In this document: positions 1-13,100 of the stretch, in pieces | Layout of the letters: each line of letters begins with the position of its first letter | Position numbering within the stretch: position 1 is the stretch's first letter | Source: Deinandra increscens subsp. villosa | Taxonomy: Eukaryota; Streptophyta; Magnoliopsida; Asterales; Asteraceae | Direction: 5' to 3' | DNA length: 64,000 nt | NCBI GenBank assembly: GCA_039602395.1 | Contig: JBCNJP010000027.1 | Location: forward strand, 35,845,841 to 35,909,840 | Program-made: the position numbers and the translations under genes | Notes under the pieces: model-generated | The model's input: the letters and a program-made list of their open reading frames with translations, nothing else | The model's database searches: none | What the model was told of the DNA's origin: nothing

Positions 1-2
1 AT

Positions 3-345
3 TCCATACTCATTGGCTTTAAGAGATGCAAAACTGCACATGATCTTTGGAAAGCTCTTATTGAAATGTATGAGGGAACATATGAGGTGAAAGAGAACAA
101 GAAAGACATTTTGAAACAAAGATATGAGAATTTCTGTCACAAAAGGGGTGAAACAATGTCTGAGCAATATTTAAGATATGTTAGACTTATAGATGAACTA
201 CAGGGTGTAGATGTAAAAATTGACAATGCTTATATATTCAGAAAATTTTTAAGATCATTACCTGAAGTTTGGACTGTCTATACTGTCAGCATAAAATATA
301 ACAAAGACCTCAAGACCTTGAAATTAGGAGATCTCTATGGAATGC
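3..345 (+). pseudogene. copia gag fragment (UBN2 region), truncated both ends
   Basis: An open frame from base 3 reads as the middle of a Ty1/copia gag: helical residues with LWKALIEMYEG, then NKKDILKQRYENF, GETMSEQYLRY and FLRSLPEVW, the usual order of the UBN2-type gag domain. It runs in from the window edge and stops resembling gag near base 345, where the DNA becomes the reverse complement of a different gag gene. No start codon, zinc knuckle or pol follows. It is a remnant of a retrotransposon capsid gene; the family is copia, probably Sirevirus-like. The head-on contact with the minus-strand gag at 335-2877 is either a real nested or inverted insertion or a misassembly. Confidence 0.7.
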
Positions 346-2877
346 TCTTCTCAGCAGCAGCAGCATTTTCAGATGAAAGTTCATTCTTCTTACTCTTTGC
401 TGGCTTCTTGACAGATTTTGAAGTGCTCGCGACATTTTGAGAGTTTGATGGTACGGAATTGCAAGACTTGAACATCTTTATTGAAGACATCGATGTGACT
501 TGAGGTGGGATCATCACAGGTGAAGGAGCGGAGGAAATCACTTTACCATCAGTGATTGTGACAAAGTGTTGTGTACTACCCTTGGGTTTACCATCACCCA
601 AATTCAGTTTATCGAGTGCAACAGAAATCAGATCATTTGAAAGATCAGTGTGACTAGAATCTGAGTTAACAGTTTTAGCTTTGGGCTTTCGCGTCTTAGT
701 AGGTTTAGTTCTCTTGGAAACAGATTTTCCTTTAAACATTACTTGGGATTCACTAAGACCTGAAGATTGTGATTCGCTAAAAACTGATGATTGAGATGTT
801 ATTTCATTACTGGTTATTAATTTCAAAAACTCAGATTCTGCCTTTTGTCTGACAGTATCCTCAGATATGCCAGTGTCAACTGATTGAAATGAACTGGAAT
901 CAAAATCATTTATTTTAAGTGCACTTTCAACAGATGGGAGACTCGAGCCACTTTCATAGCCAGATAGTTTGTCTTCCATTTGCCGAATTTCTGACTTGCT
1001 AGGAACAGACTCATTATTCAAAAACCTGATGTGGCTTCGGGAGTTTATTTTAGTAAGTTCAGGTATTGGAAAATAATTATGATTTAGAGGATGCTCAACA
1101 GCAGCATCATCAATTTCCCTAGTTAAACCTAAACCACTTTGAACACGTTTGAAAATGTCCTTAGCCACATCACCTGCCAAATTAGAGGGATTAAGTTTCA
1201 TTAGCTCAATGATTTCCCGAGCTTGAACATAGTTCTTGCTCAGGGATGAGTAACGAGTCACTAAATCCTCTAACTGAGTGCGAAGAGCCACTTCAGCATG
1301 TTTCATGACCTCAATATCATCCTGTAAGGACTTTATTTTGGCCAGGAAATCCAGTTCCTTGGCTTGCATAGACTTGACCAGACACTCATTCGCTATCGCC
1401 TTTTCAACCAACTCTTCGTTGTGAAGGCGATACCGAGCAACTTCCTCTACACAGGATTCTGAGCATAATTTGGATTTTACCGTATCGGGAATGAGATCCT
1501 TCTGACGGTTTATTGACTTTGGCTCAGCATCAGATTCACCTTTTGAAGCATCATCAGCAGTGTTGGACACAAAAGCAGCATCTTCAGAGATTTCATCCAT
1601 ATCAGCCATCAGTGCAAAGTCGGTGGGATAAAGTGGATCAAAGAATGAGTCTTCCTCAATCTTGGACTCATCAGATGAATTCACCATTAGTGCATAGTCA
1701 ACATTTGCTGGCGGTTGAGTCTGATTGGACCAAGTGTAGTTTGGATCACTCAGTGAAACAAGTGCCTTTTCTGGATTGTCAGCACGCTTACCATTGGTGG
1801 AACTAGAACTCTGGTGAGAAGGACCAGCAGGTTGTGGCTTCTGGTATGAAAAGTTGCCCTGATTTTGACTTGAATTATTGTTTCCTCCAGATGTCACAGG
1901 AATCTGTCTCAGCTTTGGCTTCTTACACTCACGAGCAAAATGACCCAAACCTTGACAGTTGTAGCACTGTGCCTTGGATTTGTCAAAACCAATAGTTGCA
2001 CCGGGTTGTGACTGGAACACTTTTCTCCCAGTTTTCTTGAAAAACTTTCTTGTGCGGGCAGCAATCATACCAAGTTGCCACTTGATATCCATTTCTTCAA
2101 GGTCATCAGCAGGAATTTGGTCTAAGTCTTCCTGGCACAAAGTCATACTTTCAATACTTCCAGACATTTGGGAAGCAAGGCATGCCACAAGAGCATTACA
2201 CAACTCTTGATCTTTGTCAGTTAATCCTACAGCTGACGGTCCTGGTTGGTATGTAGCAGTTGGCTGAATCACTGGTGAGACAGGTTGTTGAGAAACGAAG
2301 GCAGCTTGACAAACAGGTTGTGGAGAAGGAACAGGAGCAGCTTGAACAGAAGAACATGACCCACCGGCAAAGTAAGGAAATTCCAAGTCATTTTCATTAG
2401 GAGTGATGAAAGCAGCATTAGGGGTAAGCTGAGAGGAACTCTTGTTTGAGAGAGTCCAGTCTCCTTTCTTTGCTCTCAATGTTCGATCCCTTCATACTTC
2501 TTCTCTAGTGCAACCCTGATTTCATGAGTAGAAGTTGCCTCAATGAAATGGAAGGCAATGTCATCAAATAGTGCCATTTTGATACACCCAAGAGCACGTT
2601 TGTCAACCTTCATTTGATTATGTTCAGTAGGAGAATAGTCCTCAACTTTCTTTATTACACGTCTCTGAGGGTTAGGTGGATCAGCAGCAGCCACATGAGC
2701 AGGATCCACATAGAACACCTTAGGACCACACTTCACAGATGTCAATAGGTCATAATCCAGGTACTCGAGGTGACACTGAAACTTCTTTTTCCAGTCATCA
2801 TAGTTAGCAGCCCCGAGTAGCTTTGGAGGCCTATTATGCCCTTGGAACATTTGATTTCCAGAATTGAACTCAGACAT
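335..2877 (-). pseudogene. Sirevirus-like copia gag, internally deleted
   Basis: On the minus strand the N-terminal 133 codons (2877-2476) match copia gag: PPKLLGAANYDDWKKKF near the start and ALEKKYEG near the end. A second frame (2479-335, 714 codons) continues with the C-terminal half: a zinc knuckle CYNCQGLGHFAREC at about residues 173-186, a glutamine- and serine-rich stretch, a coiled-coil-like segment and a basic tail. The capsid helices that normally sit between these parts are missing and the frame changes at the junction, so a deletion of a few hundred bases fused the two halves. No protease or polymerase follows; the gene is cut at about base 345. The long tail after the zinc knuckle is typical of the Sirevirus lineage. 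Confidence 0.8.
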
Positions 2878-3523
2878 GATGAAACAAGTTGTGTTTCTTC
2901 ACAAAAACGCTTAATGGGTCAAACGGGTTGGAATCTCAGAAATTGCTTCAACGGATGCTAAGATTGAGGTTAATTGCTCAAAACCTACAAAACAAACATC
3001 ATGAAGCTTATTTAGTTTGAATCAATCAAGCAATAAAGTCAAATTTGAAATTTTCAAATTTTCAAGACTTAGAAAAATTTTCCAGCCATGTTCTTGAGCA
3101 TAATCACTAGGTCAAAATCAAATTTCACGAAATCAAGTTTTTATTGCACCAATAGTTTAGGAATTTGCTTAGGAACAGATTTGTTAACTACAACAAGCTC
3201 CAAAAACCACTTAATCTATGTGAAATCGGATCAAACAGTGATTCTTATGAAAAACTTCCAAGAACACAATTTTTGCTCTAAAATCTTCAATACTTGATGT
3301 TTTTGAGTGATTCAAGTTGCTATCATCCCTAAATCATGAGTCTAACATGTATGCATGTTCAATTTTGACTCAAAATCAGTGAAAGATAGACTTTATTTTT
3401 CAAAAGAAACGCACAGCACGTATGCTCTGTGTTCGCATAAATCTGAAAAATTCAAAAATTGACCCATTTGTTGTGATTATTGATGAAATCTAAGCATTCC
3501 AACAGATTCCTTGTGAAATTTCG
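2878..3523 (-). other. untranslated leader of the minus-strand copia element
   Basis: Non-coding DNA immediately upstream (on the minus strand) of the broken gag start. It has no long ORF and runs into the assembly gap. By position it should be the leader between 5' LTR and gag, but I see no primer-binding site or LTR end on this side, so both may lie in the gap. Confidence 0.45.
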
Positions 3524-4023
3524 NNNNNNNNNNNNNNNNNNNNNNNNNNNNNNNNNNNNNNNNNNNNNNNNNNNNNNNNNNNNNNNNNNNNNNNNNNNNN
3601 NNNNNNNNNNNNNNNNNNNNNNNNNNNNNNNNNNNNNNNNNNNNNNNNNNNNNNNNNNNNNNNNNNNNNNNNNNNNNNNNNNNNNNNNNNNNNNNNNNNN
3701 NNNNNNNNNNNNNNNNNNNNNNNNNNNNNNNNNNNNNNNNNNNNNNNNNNNNNNNNNNNNNNNNNNNNNNNNNNNNNNNNNNNNNNNNNNNNNNNNNNNN
3801 NNNNNNNNNNNNNNNNNNNNNNNNNNNNNNNNNNNNNNNNNNNNNNNNNNNNNNNNNNNNNNNNNNNNNNNNNNNNNNNNNNNNNNNNNNNNNNNNNNNN
3901 NNNNNNNNNNNNNNNNNNNNNNNNNNNNNNNNNNNNNNNNNNNNNNNNNNNNNNNNNNNNNNNNNNNNNNNNNNNNNNNNNNNNNNNNNNNNNNNNNNNN
4001 NNNNNNNNNNNNNNNNNNNNNNN
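3524..4023. other. assembly gap (500 N)
   Basis: Exactly 500 N, the usual placeholder for a gap of unknown length. Reading frames across it are artefacts. The left side is retrotransposon leader and the right side starts with GCGAAAC-type motifs like those of the intact Sirevirus at 29509-42173, so the missing sequence is probably LTR or leader of a repeat that collapsed in assembly. Confidence 0.95.
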
Positions 4024-4817
4024 TTGGCTACCGAGCGACACTATAGTTTCGCTGGAAACCAAAAGTGACCAGTTTACATTCTAAGCAAGATAAGCACGGT
4101 TCATAATAAGCACGGTTCATGAATTGTCATGCTATTCATAATACTAAATCATGTATTTAAATCACATTGCACATAATAACTATAAATAAATAAACACATA
4201 ACACATATGGACGGGTTCGGTGATCAACCAAAGGTCGTGGACGTATTCGGCCTAGTTAAGCATTAGTTACTAAGTTAACACTTATAACGTAACTAACGGG
4301 GATTGTCTAACGGAAGTTAACATTGGAATTCTCGGATGTCACAGTAAATGATGCACAACGGCGGTCGGGAAGAACAACGGTGGTGGTGGTGGTGAGCGAC
4401 GGTAAATGATGAACAGCGGCGGGCGGTGGGGCGTGCGATGGTATTTCTCGATGATGGTGTGCGACGTTGAAGGAGGCGATGGTGGCCGTTGATGGAGGCG
4501 GTGGTGGCCGGCTGCTCTTTGCTCTTCAAAATATATTTCAGATCTTGATATGTAGAGTGAAGTAGGTGGGAGATTTGAAAATTTTCAAATATATTGTTGG
4601 GGGTATATATCAAGATAAATGCCATGTCTGACAATAACAAAAAATAATATATAATGAAGGGTGGTCAAATTACCAATCTAGCCCTTTTAGCAGAAGACAA
4701 AAGAAGTAAAAATGAGTGATGTGGCTAATTGTGGAACCATTAGATGGGTTTGTGGGGTTTTCACAAGTGAAGTGGCTTTCCACCACATACTAAGCCTATA
4801 TATATATATTATATATA
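4024..4817. other. non-coding flank of the gap
   Basis: The first 40 bases contain a GAGCGACACTATAGTTTCGC stretch resembling the LTR of the Sirevirus further right. After that the DNA is AT-rich with a GTGGTGGTG-rich patch (about 4377-4520). No gene is recognisable; the open frames in the patch are due to low-complexity composition. Confidence 0.5.
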
Positions 4818-5582
4818 GGGTAAGGATCATGTGAAAACAACTTCTATTGCGAAAACACGAAAACAAATATTAAAACCTCTATAACTTTTTCATACGTTAA
4901 TATTTTTAAAAAAAATTTGCACCAAAATCCTTAAAATTATGTTAACTTTAGTTCTGGAAAAAATTAAAAAAAAAATTCAAATTTTTTTTAAAAATTATTA
5001 TTGCACAGGTGCAATAAATTTTTTTTATTATTATTGCACATATGCAATAATATTAAAACCTTTATAACTTTTTCATATGTTAAAATTTTTTATAAAAAAT
5101 TACACTATAAATCTTATAATTCTTTTATCTTAATTCTGGAGAAAATTAAAAAAAATTCAACGTTTTTAATTTTTTTTATTATTGCACATGTGCAATAAAA
5201 AATTATTATTGCACATGTGCAATAATATTAAAACCTCTATAATTTTTTCATACGTTAATATTTTTGATAAAAAATTGTACCATAGATCTTATAATTCTGT
5301 TATCTTTAATTCTTGAAAAAATTAAAAAAAATTAATGTATTTTTTGTTAATATTGCACATGTGTAACATAATTAATACGTATTATTGCACATGTGCAATA
5401 ATAAAAAAAATCACGAAATTTTATATGTTTAATTTTTTTTCCCAGAATTAAAGGTGATATAATTTTAAGACTTTTGGCGCAAATTTTTTAAAAAAAATAT
5501 TAACGTATGAGGAAGTTATAGAGGTTTTAATATCTGTTTTCGTGTTTTCGCAATAACATCTTGTTTTTATTTGATCCTTCCC
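4818..5582. mobile_element. foldback MITE with internal palindrome array
   Basis: The two ends are inverted copies over roughly 150 bp: GGGTAAGGATCATGTGAAAA at the left against the reverse complement of ...TTTGATCCTTCCC at the right, with matching GCGAAAACACGAAAAC and TATTAAAACCTCTATAACTT blocks inside. Both ends abut TA-rich DNA, so the target is probably TA. Between the arms the palindrome ATTGCACATGTGCAAT occurs about six times (5000, 5033, 5181, 5208, 5352, 5384; some copies diverged), separated by copies of the arm sequence. No coding capacity. Superfamily not determined. Confidence 0.75.
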
Positions 5583-5586
5583 ATTA

Positions 5587-5587
<1 letters not shown>

Positions 5588-5642
<55 letters not shown>

Positions 5643-5660
5643 CTATATATATATATATCA
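5588..5660. repeat. AT dinucleotide microsatellite
   Basis: A run of about 25 TA units (5590-5640), then a short interruption CCC and more TA. It directly follows the foldback element, which probably inserted into it. Confidence 0.9.
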
Positions 5661-5667
5661 TCTTAAC

Positions 5668-5874
5668 ATGAATGTAGGCACTAGAATTACAAGTCCAAAA
5701 GGATATGGAGACAACGTTTCAACTCTAACAGATGAGAAAATCGGGTCGATTATTTTCAAATACTATGAGAAACTCCCGTTACATTATTGTTGTTGTGACG
5801 ATAAATCTGAGTGCTTTGACACCAAAGGATTGTGTATTAAATATTGCACAAGTCATCCTATAATGTGTGTATAG
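5668..5874 (+). CDS. short cysteine-rich ORF, possibly an exon
   Basis: A 68-codon ORF whose second half is cysteine-rich: YCCCDDKSECFDTKGLCIKYC, then CTSHPIMC. The spacing recalls secreted cysteine-rich plant peptides, and there is no signal peptide at its own ATG, so if real it would be the second exon of a gene whose first exon lies in or before the TA repeat. No family assigned. It could equally be chance. Confidence 0.2.
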   Translation: MNVGTRITSPKGYGDNVSTLTDEKIGSIIFKYYEKLPLHYCCCDDKSECFDTKGLCIKYCTSHPIMCV

Positions 5875-7190
5875 TGTGTGTTGAATCCAAAACTACCATG
5901 ACATAATCTTATGATTTGTAAACAAGTTGGTCTCAATCCAAAATAATAAACATTATTGACTAGGTTGTCATTCGATGTTTCTAAAATATGTATTTGCAAA
6001 GCAGACATGTACTAGCATTTCAATTACTCCCGTCACGCCACATATGTGGGTGTGTGTTATTCTTTTAAAAAGCAAAAACAAAAACAAAAAAATTATTCCC
6101 CTCTCGAGAAATTCAAGAGAACCTCTGGAAAGACTAAATCAAAATCTATCTGAAAAATATTTCTTTGTGTTCCTGTGATTACCAACATATTAGGAGCGAC
6201 ATTTAAGTACAATTTTTTTAATTTTCTCCTATGATACCCAAAAATGCACTAGTGCTACAAAAAAAAAAAAAAAAAAAAAAAAAACACTAGTGCTACTTTA
6301 CATTTTGGACGGACATTAAAAGAAAAGTTTTTAAAAAAGTCGGGATCACATCCGAATTAAAGATAAAAAATACGATGAGTCCAATGGTATTTTTTTATTT
6401 TATAAAAAACCGACTTTCTGAAGAAAAAGAAAGTTAGAGCCGTTTTAAAGGTGGGGGGAGGGAGTAGTTTTTTGTGTTGATAAATGTCATTTTTACCCTT
6501 CCCAAAAAACACTTTTTGGGACATTCTTCTCGAGAGAGCTTTTGAATTTTGGTTAGTGAAGCTCTACGTCGATGACATGTCACAGTAGACTAAGTTAGAG
6601 ATCTGGGAAAGTGGCCATTCTGAAAACTATAGGACAGCTTCACGTTATCGCCATAGATATTTTTAAAATAATTTTTATTCTTTTAATATCGAGATAAAAT
6701 AGATAAAAAATCAATAGAACCCATACTAGTTTTCCCTTAAAGTGTTAAATGTCTATTAATATTTGTTTTCCCATACTAACAAACATTTCATCTGCATAGA
6801 GTTGGGACGGAGAGTGTTAGATGCGTATTCTAATAGTAGTGATATATATGTGTGTGATGTGGTGGGGGGTGGGGGTTCCTTTTTTCTGGCCTATTTTTTT
6901 TTCTTTCTAATATATAGATGTTTTCTAATAATAGTGATATATTTGTGTCTAGACCCTTATTTCTTCTAATTTTTGGGAGGGATCCGGATTCATTGGATCT
7001 TGTTTGTAACTTGTGTTTATGTGTGGACCAAATCTAATGCAAGACCCATAACATAGTTCAAACACAGCCACTTTTGTTGGATTCCACATTTCTTGAACAT
7101 TGGACACATAAATCATGAGTTAAGGTAGAGCAGTTTCTTGATCATATATACATATATTCGATCGTTATTCTCATACATGTGTTAGAATTA
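5875..7190. other. intergenic, presumed promoter side of the PMT gene
   Basis: AT-rich DNA with a poly(A) run at about 6261-6284 and a short G-run at 6866-6877. No repeat family or ORF of note. The final few hundred bases should hold the promoter and 5' UTR of the downstream methyltransferase gene, but I cannot point to a convincing TATA box. Confidence 0.5.
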
Positions 7191-10100
7191 ATGGCTAGGG
7201 AGCGCACCCAACTACAAGTAAGAAAGACTCATGCCACGCGGATCCTAGCCGTTAGCGGGCTCTGCATCTTGTTCTATGTATTGGGAGCTTCACAAAGCAG
7301 TATCGTCCCTACAACACATACTGAAATCACCAACAAAGTTGGAGATGAAAATACCTCGTCGCCTAACGAAGAAACCCCTTATATTTCATCAACATCACCA
7401 TCACCATCTGAATCATTGGATTCTGAAAGTCATCATCATGATAATCTGATAAATGAAGAAGATTCACAAGAGATGATTGATGAGTTCCCACCATGTAACA
7501 TGTCTTATAGTGAATACACTCCATGCCAACACACAAATAGGGGAAATAAATTTGATAGACAAATGTTGAAGTATAGAGAGAGACATTGTCCAAGTAAAGA
7601 GGAACTCCTACATTGCCTCATACCCGCGCCACCCAACTATAAACCACCATTCAAATGGCCAAGGAGCCGAGACTATGCGTGGTTTGATAACATTCCCCAC
7701 AAAGAACTTAGCATCGAGAAAGCTCGTCAAAACTGGATTAAAGTTGATGGTGACAAGTTTAGATTTCCCGGAGGTGGTACTATGTTTCGTCATGGAGCCG
7801 ATTCTTACATTGATGATATCAATGAACTCATCCCTCTTTCAAATGGAACCATTCGAACCGCAATCGATACAGGGTGTGGAGTAAGTATATATATATAGCT
7901 TTTCATTTGTATATATATAGGGGGAGATTCATTTGATAACTATTTGATTTTGAGAACTTTTAAAAATCGTTTTGAGCCACTAGTTGTATATAAGAACCAC
8001 CCCCCCCCCCCCCAAATGAATTTGAGTGGTCCATCTGAAAATGAATAGTTTAGAATGGTTCTCAAAAGTTCTCAATTTATCTTAACCTTATATATATTCT
8101 TAATTAATTATATTTTGAATTGAACATTGTAAAATCGATCAAGCTAGCTTTTTGAATCATGTGGTTAATGGTGTATATATAAGCTGAGTGAAGGTTGCAA
8201 GTTGGGGTGCATTCCTGCTAAAAAAGGACATAATCACTATGTCTTTTGCTCCAAGGGATACACATGAAGCCCAAGTATGGTTTGCATTAGAACGTGGAGT
8301 TCCTGCGATGATTGGCGTTATGGGATCGCAAAGACTTCCTTACCCAGCTCGTGCATTCGACATGGCTCATTGCGCCCGTTGCCTAATTCCATGGAGTAAA
8401 TACGGTAATAATTAAGGTTACATATGTATAATCGCTTAATTAACAATATATTTATATAAACTACTAGGACTTCTTCTAGTGGTTATTGGCGATGAGGGGA
8501 AACTTGGGACTGAGATGTCACAAGTTCGATCCCTGAGCTCCCACGTTTTATCACCCGACTGCTTGCGGAGGTGAATTTTTCCTGGAATGAGCTCAACTGG
8601 TATAAATACTCCCTAAATTTTTCGAGAGAATTCGTTAGTCGTTAAAAAAACAGTATATTTACATATTTTACCTACCTACTATTTGTATTTTCGATATCAT
8701 TAGTTAGAAACATCATAGCTAGCAACCCTGAGGTAAATCTGATTCAATAGATAGAGAAGGTTTACGTCAGTTTAAGTGTATAAATGATAAGTCTTTGTAG
8801 TTTATCCACCCGATATCGGCTGCATAATCAACTGAATTATAGATTTATTTAAAATCAATTTTGAACATCATACATTGTTTATGTTGTTTTTTGTACCACT
8901 TAACCAATTCGTTTATAATAAGAGGCTCATCAAGAATCTAACCACCCTTAATGCTTAATACTAACATCCGAGTTGATAACCTGTGCCAAATTGTTAGCTA
9001 AAATTTTAGCAATTATTTTTATACTGACACCAATCAAAGTAATGAACGACGAGTTACAGTCTTTAGAATAATTTAGTCCCTAAAAAGTTGTTTCACCGAA
9101 TCCATAACATCAAGCTTTTGGTAACTCCCAATGATGTTTCATAAATCCAAAAGTGAACACATCTACACCTAGAGATTTATCCACAAGACAATTAACCTCA
9201 TTTATAACACACTACTAGTTAGCCTAGTGGCAAAGGTGTATGACTCTTTAATTGGAGGTCTTGGGTTCAAGTCCTACTTGTAATAAAAATAATAAAAATG
9301 AGGGTTACAAGTTGCCCAGGAGGTTTTCTCACGAGTGGTGAGTTTCCTCCTGATGGGGATTGGAGATGATCAGTTGGGTGGTGTAAAGTCCCCGTCCGTG
9401 ATCCAAATTTACCGTTAAAAAAAAATTAACCTCATTTATAGAAACACTAGCTTCCAAAAAACACCTTTTAGAATCTGAAAGATCTTTAAAAGAATTGTCT
9501 CGATCCATTAGAAAAAGGGAAAAAGACAGATTTAGCCCCTTTGACAAAGTTTATCATCAAAATAGCCTTTTGACAAAATTGATCCTCAAAATAGCCCTTC
9601 TTTTACGGTCGTCGGCGACCGCCGCCTGAGGTCACACGACCATCTTTCTGCCCCAATGAGAACTCACCACGTCACCTCTAATGGTCGCCAACGACCGTGA
9701 TTTTTCCGACCACGACCGTTTATTCCTGACAACCGATAAGGTCGTCAGCGACCGTCTGACAGCGTTGTCGGATTCGCCGGCGACCGTATATATATTTTTT
9801 AAAAACTACGGAGAGGGTTAGTGTGAACAGGTGTGCCGAAGTTTTTGTTACTGTGGCGGAATGAATTGGGAGCAGCGAATGTTGTTACCGTCGGGCCGGA
9901 GTTGCAGGTCGTCGGATTTTTGTTGCAAATGAATTCTCAAGTTTTAGTTTTTATGGGGACAGTATAAATGAAGAAGATGTAGATGTTATAGGGTCATAGG
10001 TAGGTATTAATAACTTTTTTGTGACTTCTCAATGTGCCAGCTATTTACTCCTGCAAAAAGCCAACTCCACCTATATATCCTAAAAAAAATTAAACTTCTT

Positions 10101-13100
10101 TATTTCTTCACTCCCAAGTTCTTCTCTCTGTCTAATTCATTCGAATGACACTAAAATCCGGCGACCTGCAACTCCGGCGGGGCGACGTCAACATTTGCAA
10201 CTCCGAGTGTCCTTAATAAGTCGTTGACGACCGTAGACAGCACCGTCAGACGGTCGTCGACGACTGTCGCAGTAGTCATGGTCGTTGTCGGCCTTGTACG
10301 GTCGTTGTCGGAGCTCGGTGGTCGCCGGCGACCCTCGCCCCAACACATGTCACGTTCTTGTTGGTCGTCGGCTGGACGGTCGTCCCGACAACCTGCAACG
10401 GTCGTCGACGACCACTACAAGGGCTATAATGGGGACAACGACTTTCAAGGGGCTCCTTTAAGAAATTTTTGGTCAACGTTGGCCGTTTTGGTCTTTTTCC
10501 CTTAGAAAAATACGTTCAACCTTCTATGTTTTAGATTGAACTACTCGAAAAATAAAAATAAAAACTATTTAACCTGTGATGGCTTGGAAATCACTCGCCT
10601 TCATTTTGTATTCCTTGAATAGAGAGTTGTCTTGGCTTCTTGCTTAGAATATCATGAAAAAGATTGAATGTTTAACTTCAATAGACCACTTTGGCTTAGT
10701 TCGAAAACCAAGGAGGTAAATGGCTCACTTTACCCCTTTCAAACCGTTAATGACAAGGTTATAGAAATCGTTTGCCGGTCGACTGGGGTTAAGAAATTAA
10801 CTAGATTAATCAAGGATTAATTGGAGACTCTAAATTATTATATAAAATAAAAAAAATATATATAAGCATGTATATATTACAACCTAATATAATTATTAAG
10901 TAGATAACTTTAAATCCCCCACCATTTGGTGGAGTGGATATACTTTTGTCTTCCAATATGGAGGTCAAGGGTTCAAATCCCACCAGACACAAAAAATGAA
11001 TGATGAATTAAATAAAGGTGGGTCAGAGGTTTTACCACAGTGGGCCTTAAGGCGGTGGGTTTCCTCTGGGATGGATGTGCAACATAGAGAGTCTTGGTTA
11101 CTGTCTTGGTTACTCGCACGGCCTGTGGTCGCAGCGTGCCGTGGTTAGCATCGTTTGCCAGGATGAGACCCCCGAGTAACCGAGTGTTTGCCGTTCAAAA
11201 AAAAAAGTAGATAACTTTTAAAAATATCATAATCTGATACTTATATAAACATTTAAGTCATAAACTAGAATAATACAAGTACAATATGTTTAATACTCTC
11301 AAAAAACAAACACACATTTTCATAAATTTAAATGTTCATCTTCCTTAGTCTTCTTCGAGTGTTTCCAAATGTTCATCTTCCTTTAGTCTTCTCGGAGTGC
11401 TTCCAATATTTGAACTTCATCCGAATCATATTTATCTTCTTCAAACGCTTTCACCTCATTCTCGGACTCGAAATCTTCATCAAAAAGTTCTCTTGGGGGT
11501 GCTTGATTATGATCGGTCCCAGAAGCTTCATCAACCGCTTTCTTAACCAATTCAAGGTCATCTTTATACCACTAACTCCTACGTTATAACAACGTACCTA
11601 TTACACCACCACCCCAACACCAACTATTTGTTAAACTCACACAATTGTACTTATTAGACTACCAAATCTTATGTCAAATTTGTTGGCTTCTTTAGCGCAA
11701 TGGCACCCCCAAAGCTCTTTGGGCTTGGGAATCTTAGGCGGTCTGGGTTCGAATCTTTAGGGAGGGGGTTTTTCCGGGGACTGCTCGCAGGCCGGTTTTC
11801 CCTCAAACTGAGGCAAGGAGATGGTGTCCTGACTCGCTCGCACCCACAGACTTGAGAAACTCTCGGAGACTCTGAGTCATCGTGATGAGCTGAGCATCAG
11901 GTTCGACTAAGAAATAATTGTTCAAAAAGAAAAAGATAAGAAACTAGAAAAATATAAATAATTTGTCACGTAGCAACACCATGTGATGTGTTGCAACATG
12001 GACTAATGATTGAATGTCTCGTCAACACTAAGGTTACCACTGGTGTATATATAAAAATTTTATATGAAATTTTTTAATGAATATTTTATTTGAATTCTTT
12101 TCTCCACACATGGCTGCGTTACTTTTTCTATGTTTTATATTCACCCGCTGCAAAGCACGGGTAAGATCATATATAGTTTCTTCTCATAACTAAAATGTTC
12201 ATATCATTTGCTATTGAATTAATAGGTGGATTATATTTAGCTGAAGTGGATAGAGTTCTAAGACCAGGTGGTTACTGGGTACTTTCTGGACCTCCTATTC
12301 GCTGGAGGAGGTTGTGGAGAGGCTGGGAGAGAACTCGAGAAGATTTGAAACGCGAACAAGATGATATTGAAGATGTAGCGGAACGTCTTTGCTGGAAAAA
12401 AGTCATAGAAAAGGATGCTCTTGCTGTGTGGAAAAAGCCAATTAACCACATTGATTGCATCAAAACCAAACAGAAGAACCACAAGCCACATATATGCAAA
12501 CGTGGCAACGCCGATGAAGCTTGGTACTCCTAATTTTATTTTTCAGATGTTATAACAACCTAACATAACTTGAAGGGAAATTAACCAACATAAATATTTT
12601 AACATCTTTTTAAGCCAAAATAAATATTGAATTTTAGCCCCTGTATATCAACTCCAACCAATTATATTAGAACAAGTACCTAAGTCGACTACGAAGGGCG
12701 AAGGCTACCTCGAAGCCAGGAGAAAGAAAACAGTCAGGGTTCCATGAAAACACCCAATCAAATCAGTATATGGTATAATACGCCAACTAAATCTTTAGTC
12801 GGCGCCTTTAAAGGGCTAAATCTTAGTCGTAGGCTAAATTTAGACGGCACCCCGATAAAGTTCAGTCCGCCCCTTCACATATGTATTCAACTGGATTTAC
12901 TATTCACGTGTTGTCGTAAAGATAACATGGGTACACAAAACAGTTGCATTGCTAAAGCATAACGAAAATACAAAAAGACTATGTAACGGTGCTAAAAATT
13001 AGAAGTTAAATGCTTAAAGTATTGAGCTTAGGGCTTAAAGATTATGTTACACAGTTCTACCGATTACACAATCAACCCATGTGCTATATATCTTGTGTGT

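Noticed and set aside
1513..2210. Plus-strand ORFs of 97 and 78 codons
   Set aside because: Antisense shadows of the minus-strand gag.
3480..4062. Long open frames on both strands
   Set aside because: They run through the 500-N gap and have no real codons there.
4317..4640. 107-codon minus-strand ORF
   Set aside because: Driven by a GTGGTG-rich patch; no domain.
10151..10505. Several overlapping ORFs on both strands
   Set aside because: Consequence of GC-rich CGTCGG repeats in the Mutator-like element.
12140..12170. Helitron 3' end hairpin CCCGCTGCAAAGCACGGG in PMT intron 2
   Set aside because: No CTAG terminus follows and no 5' end was found; noted only as a relic.
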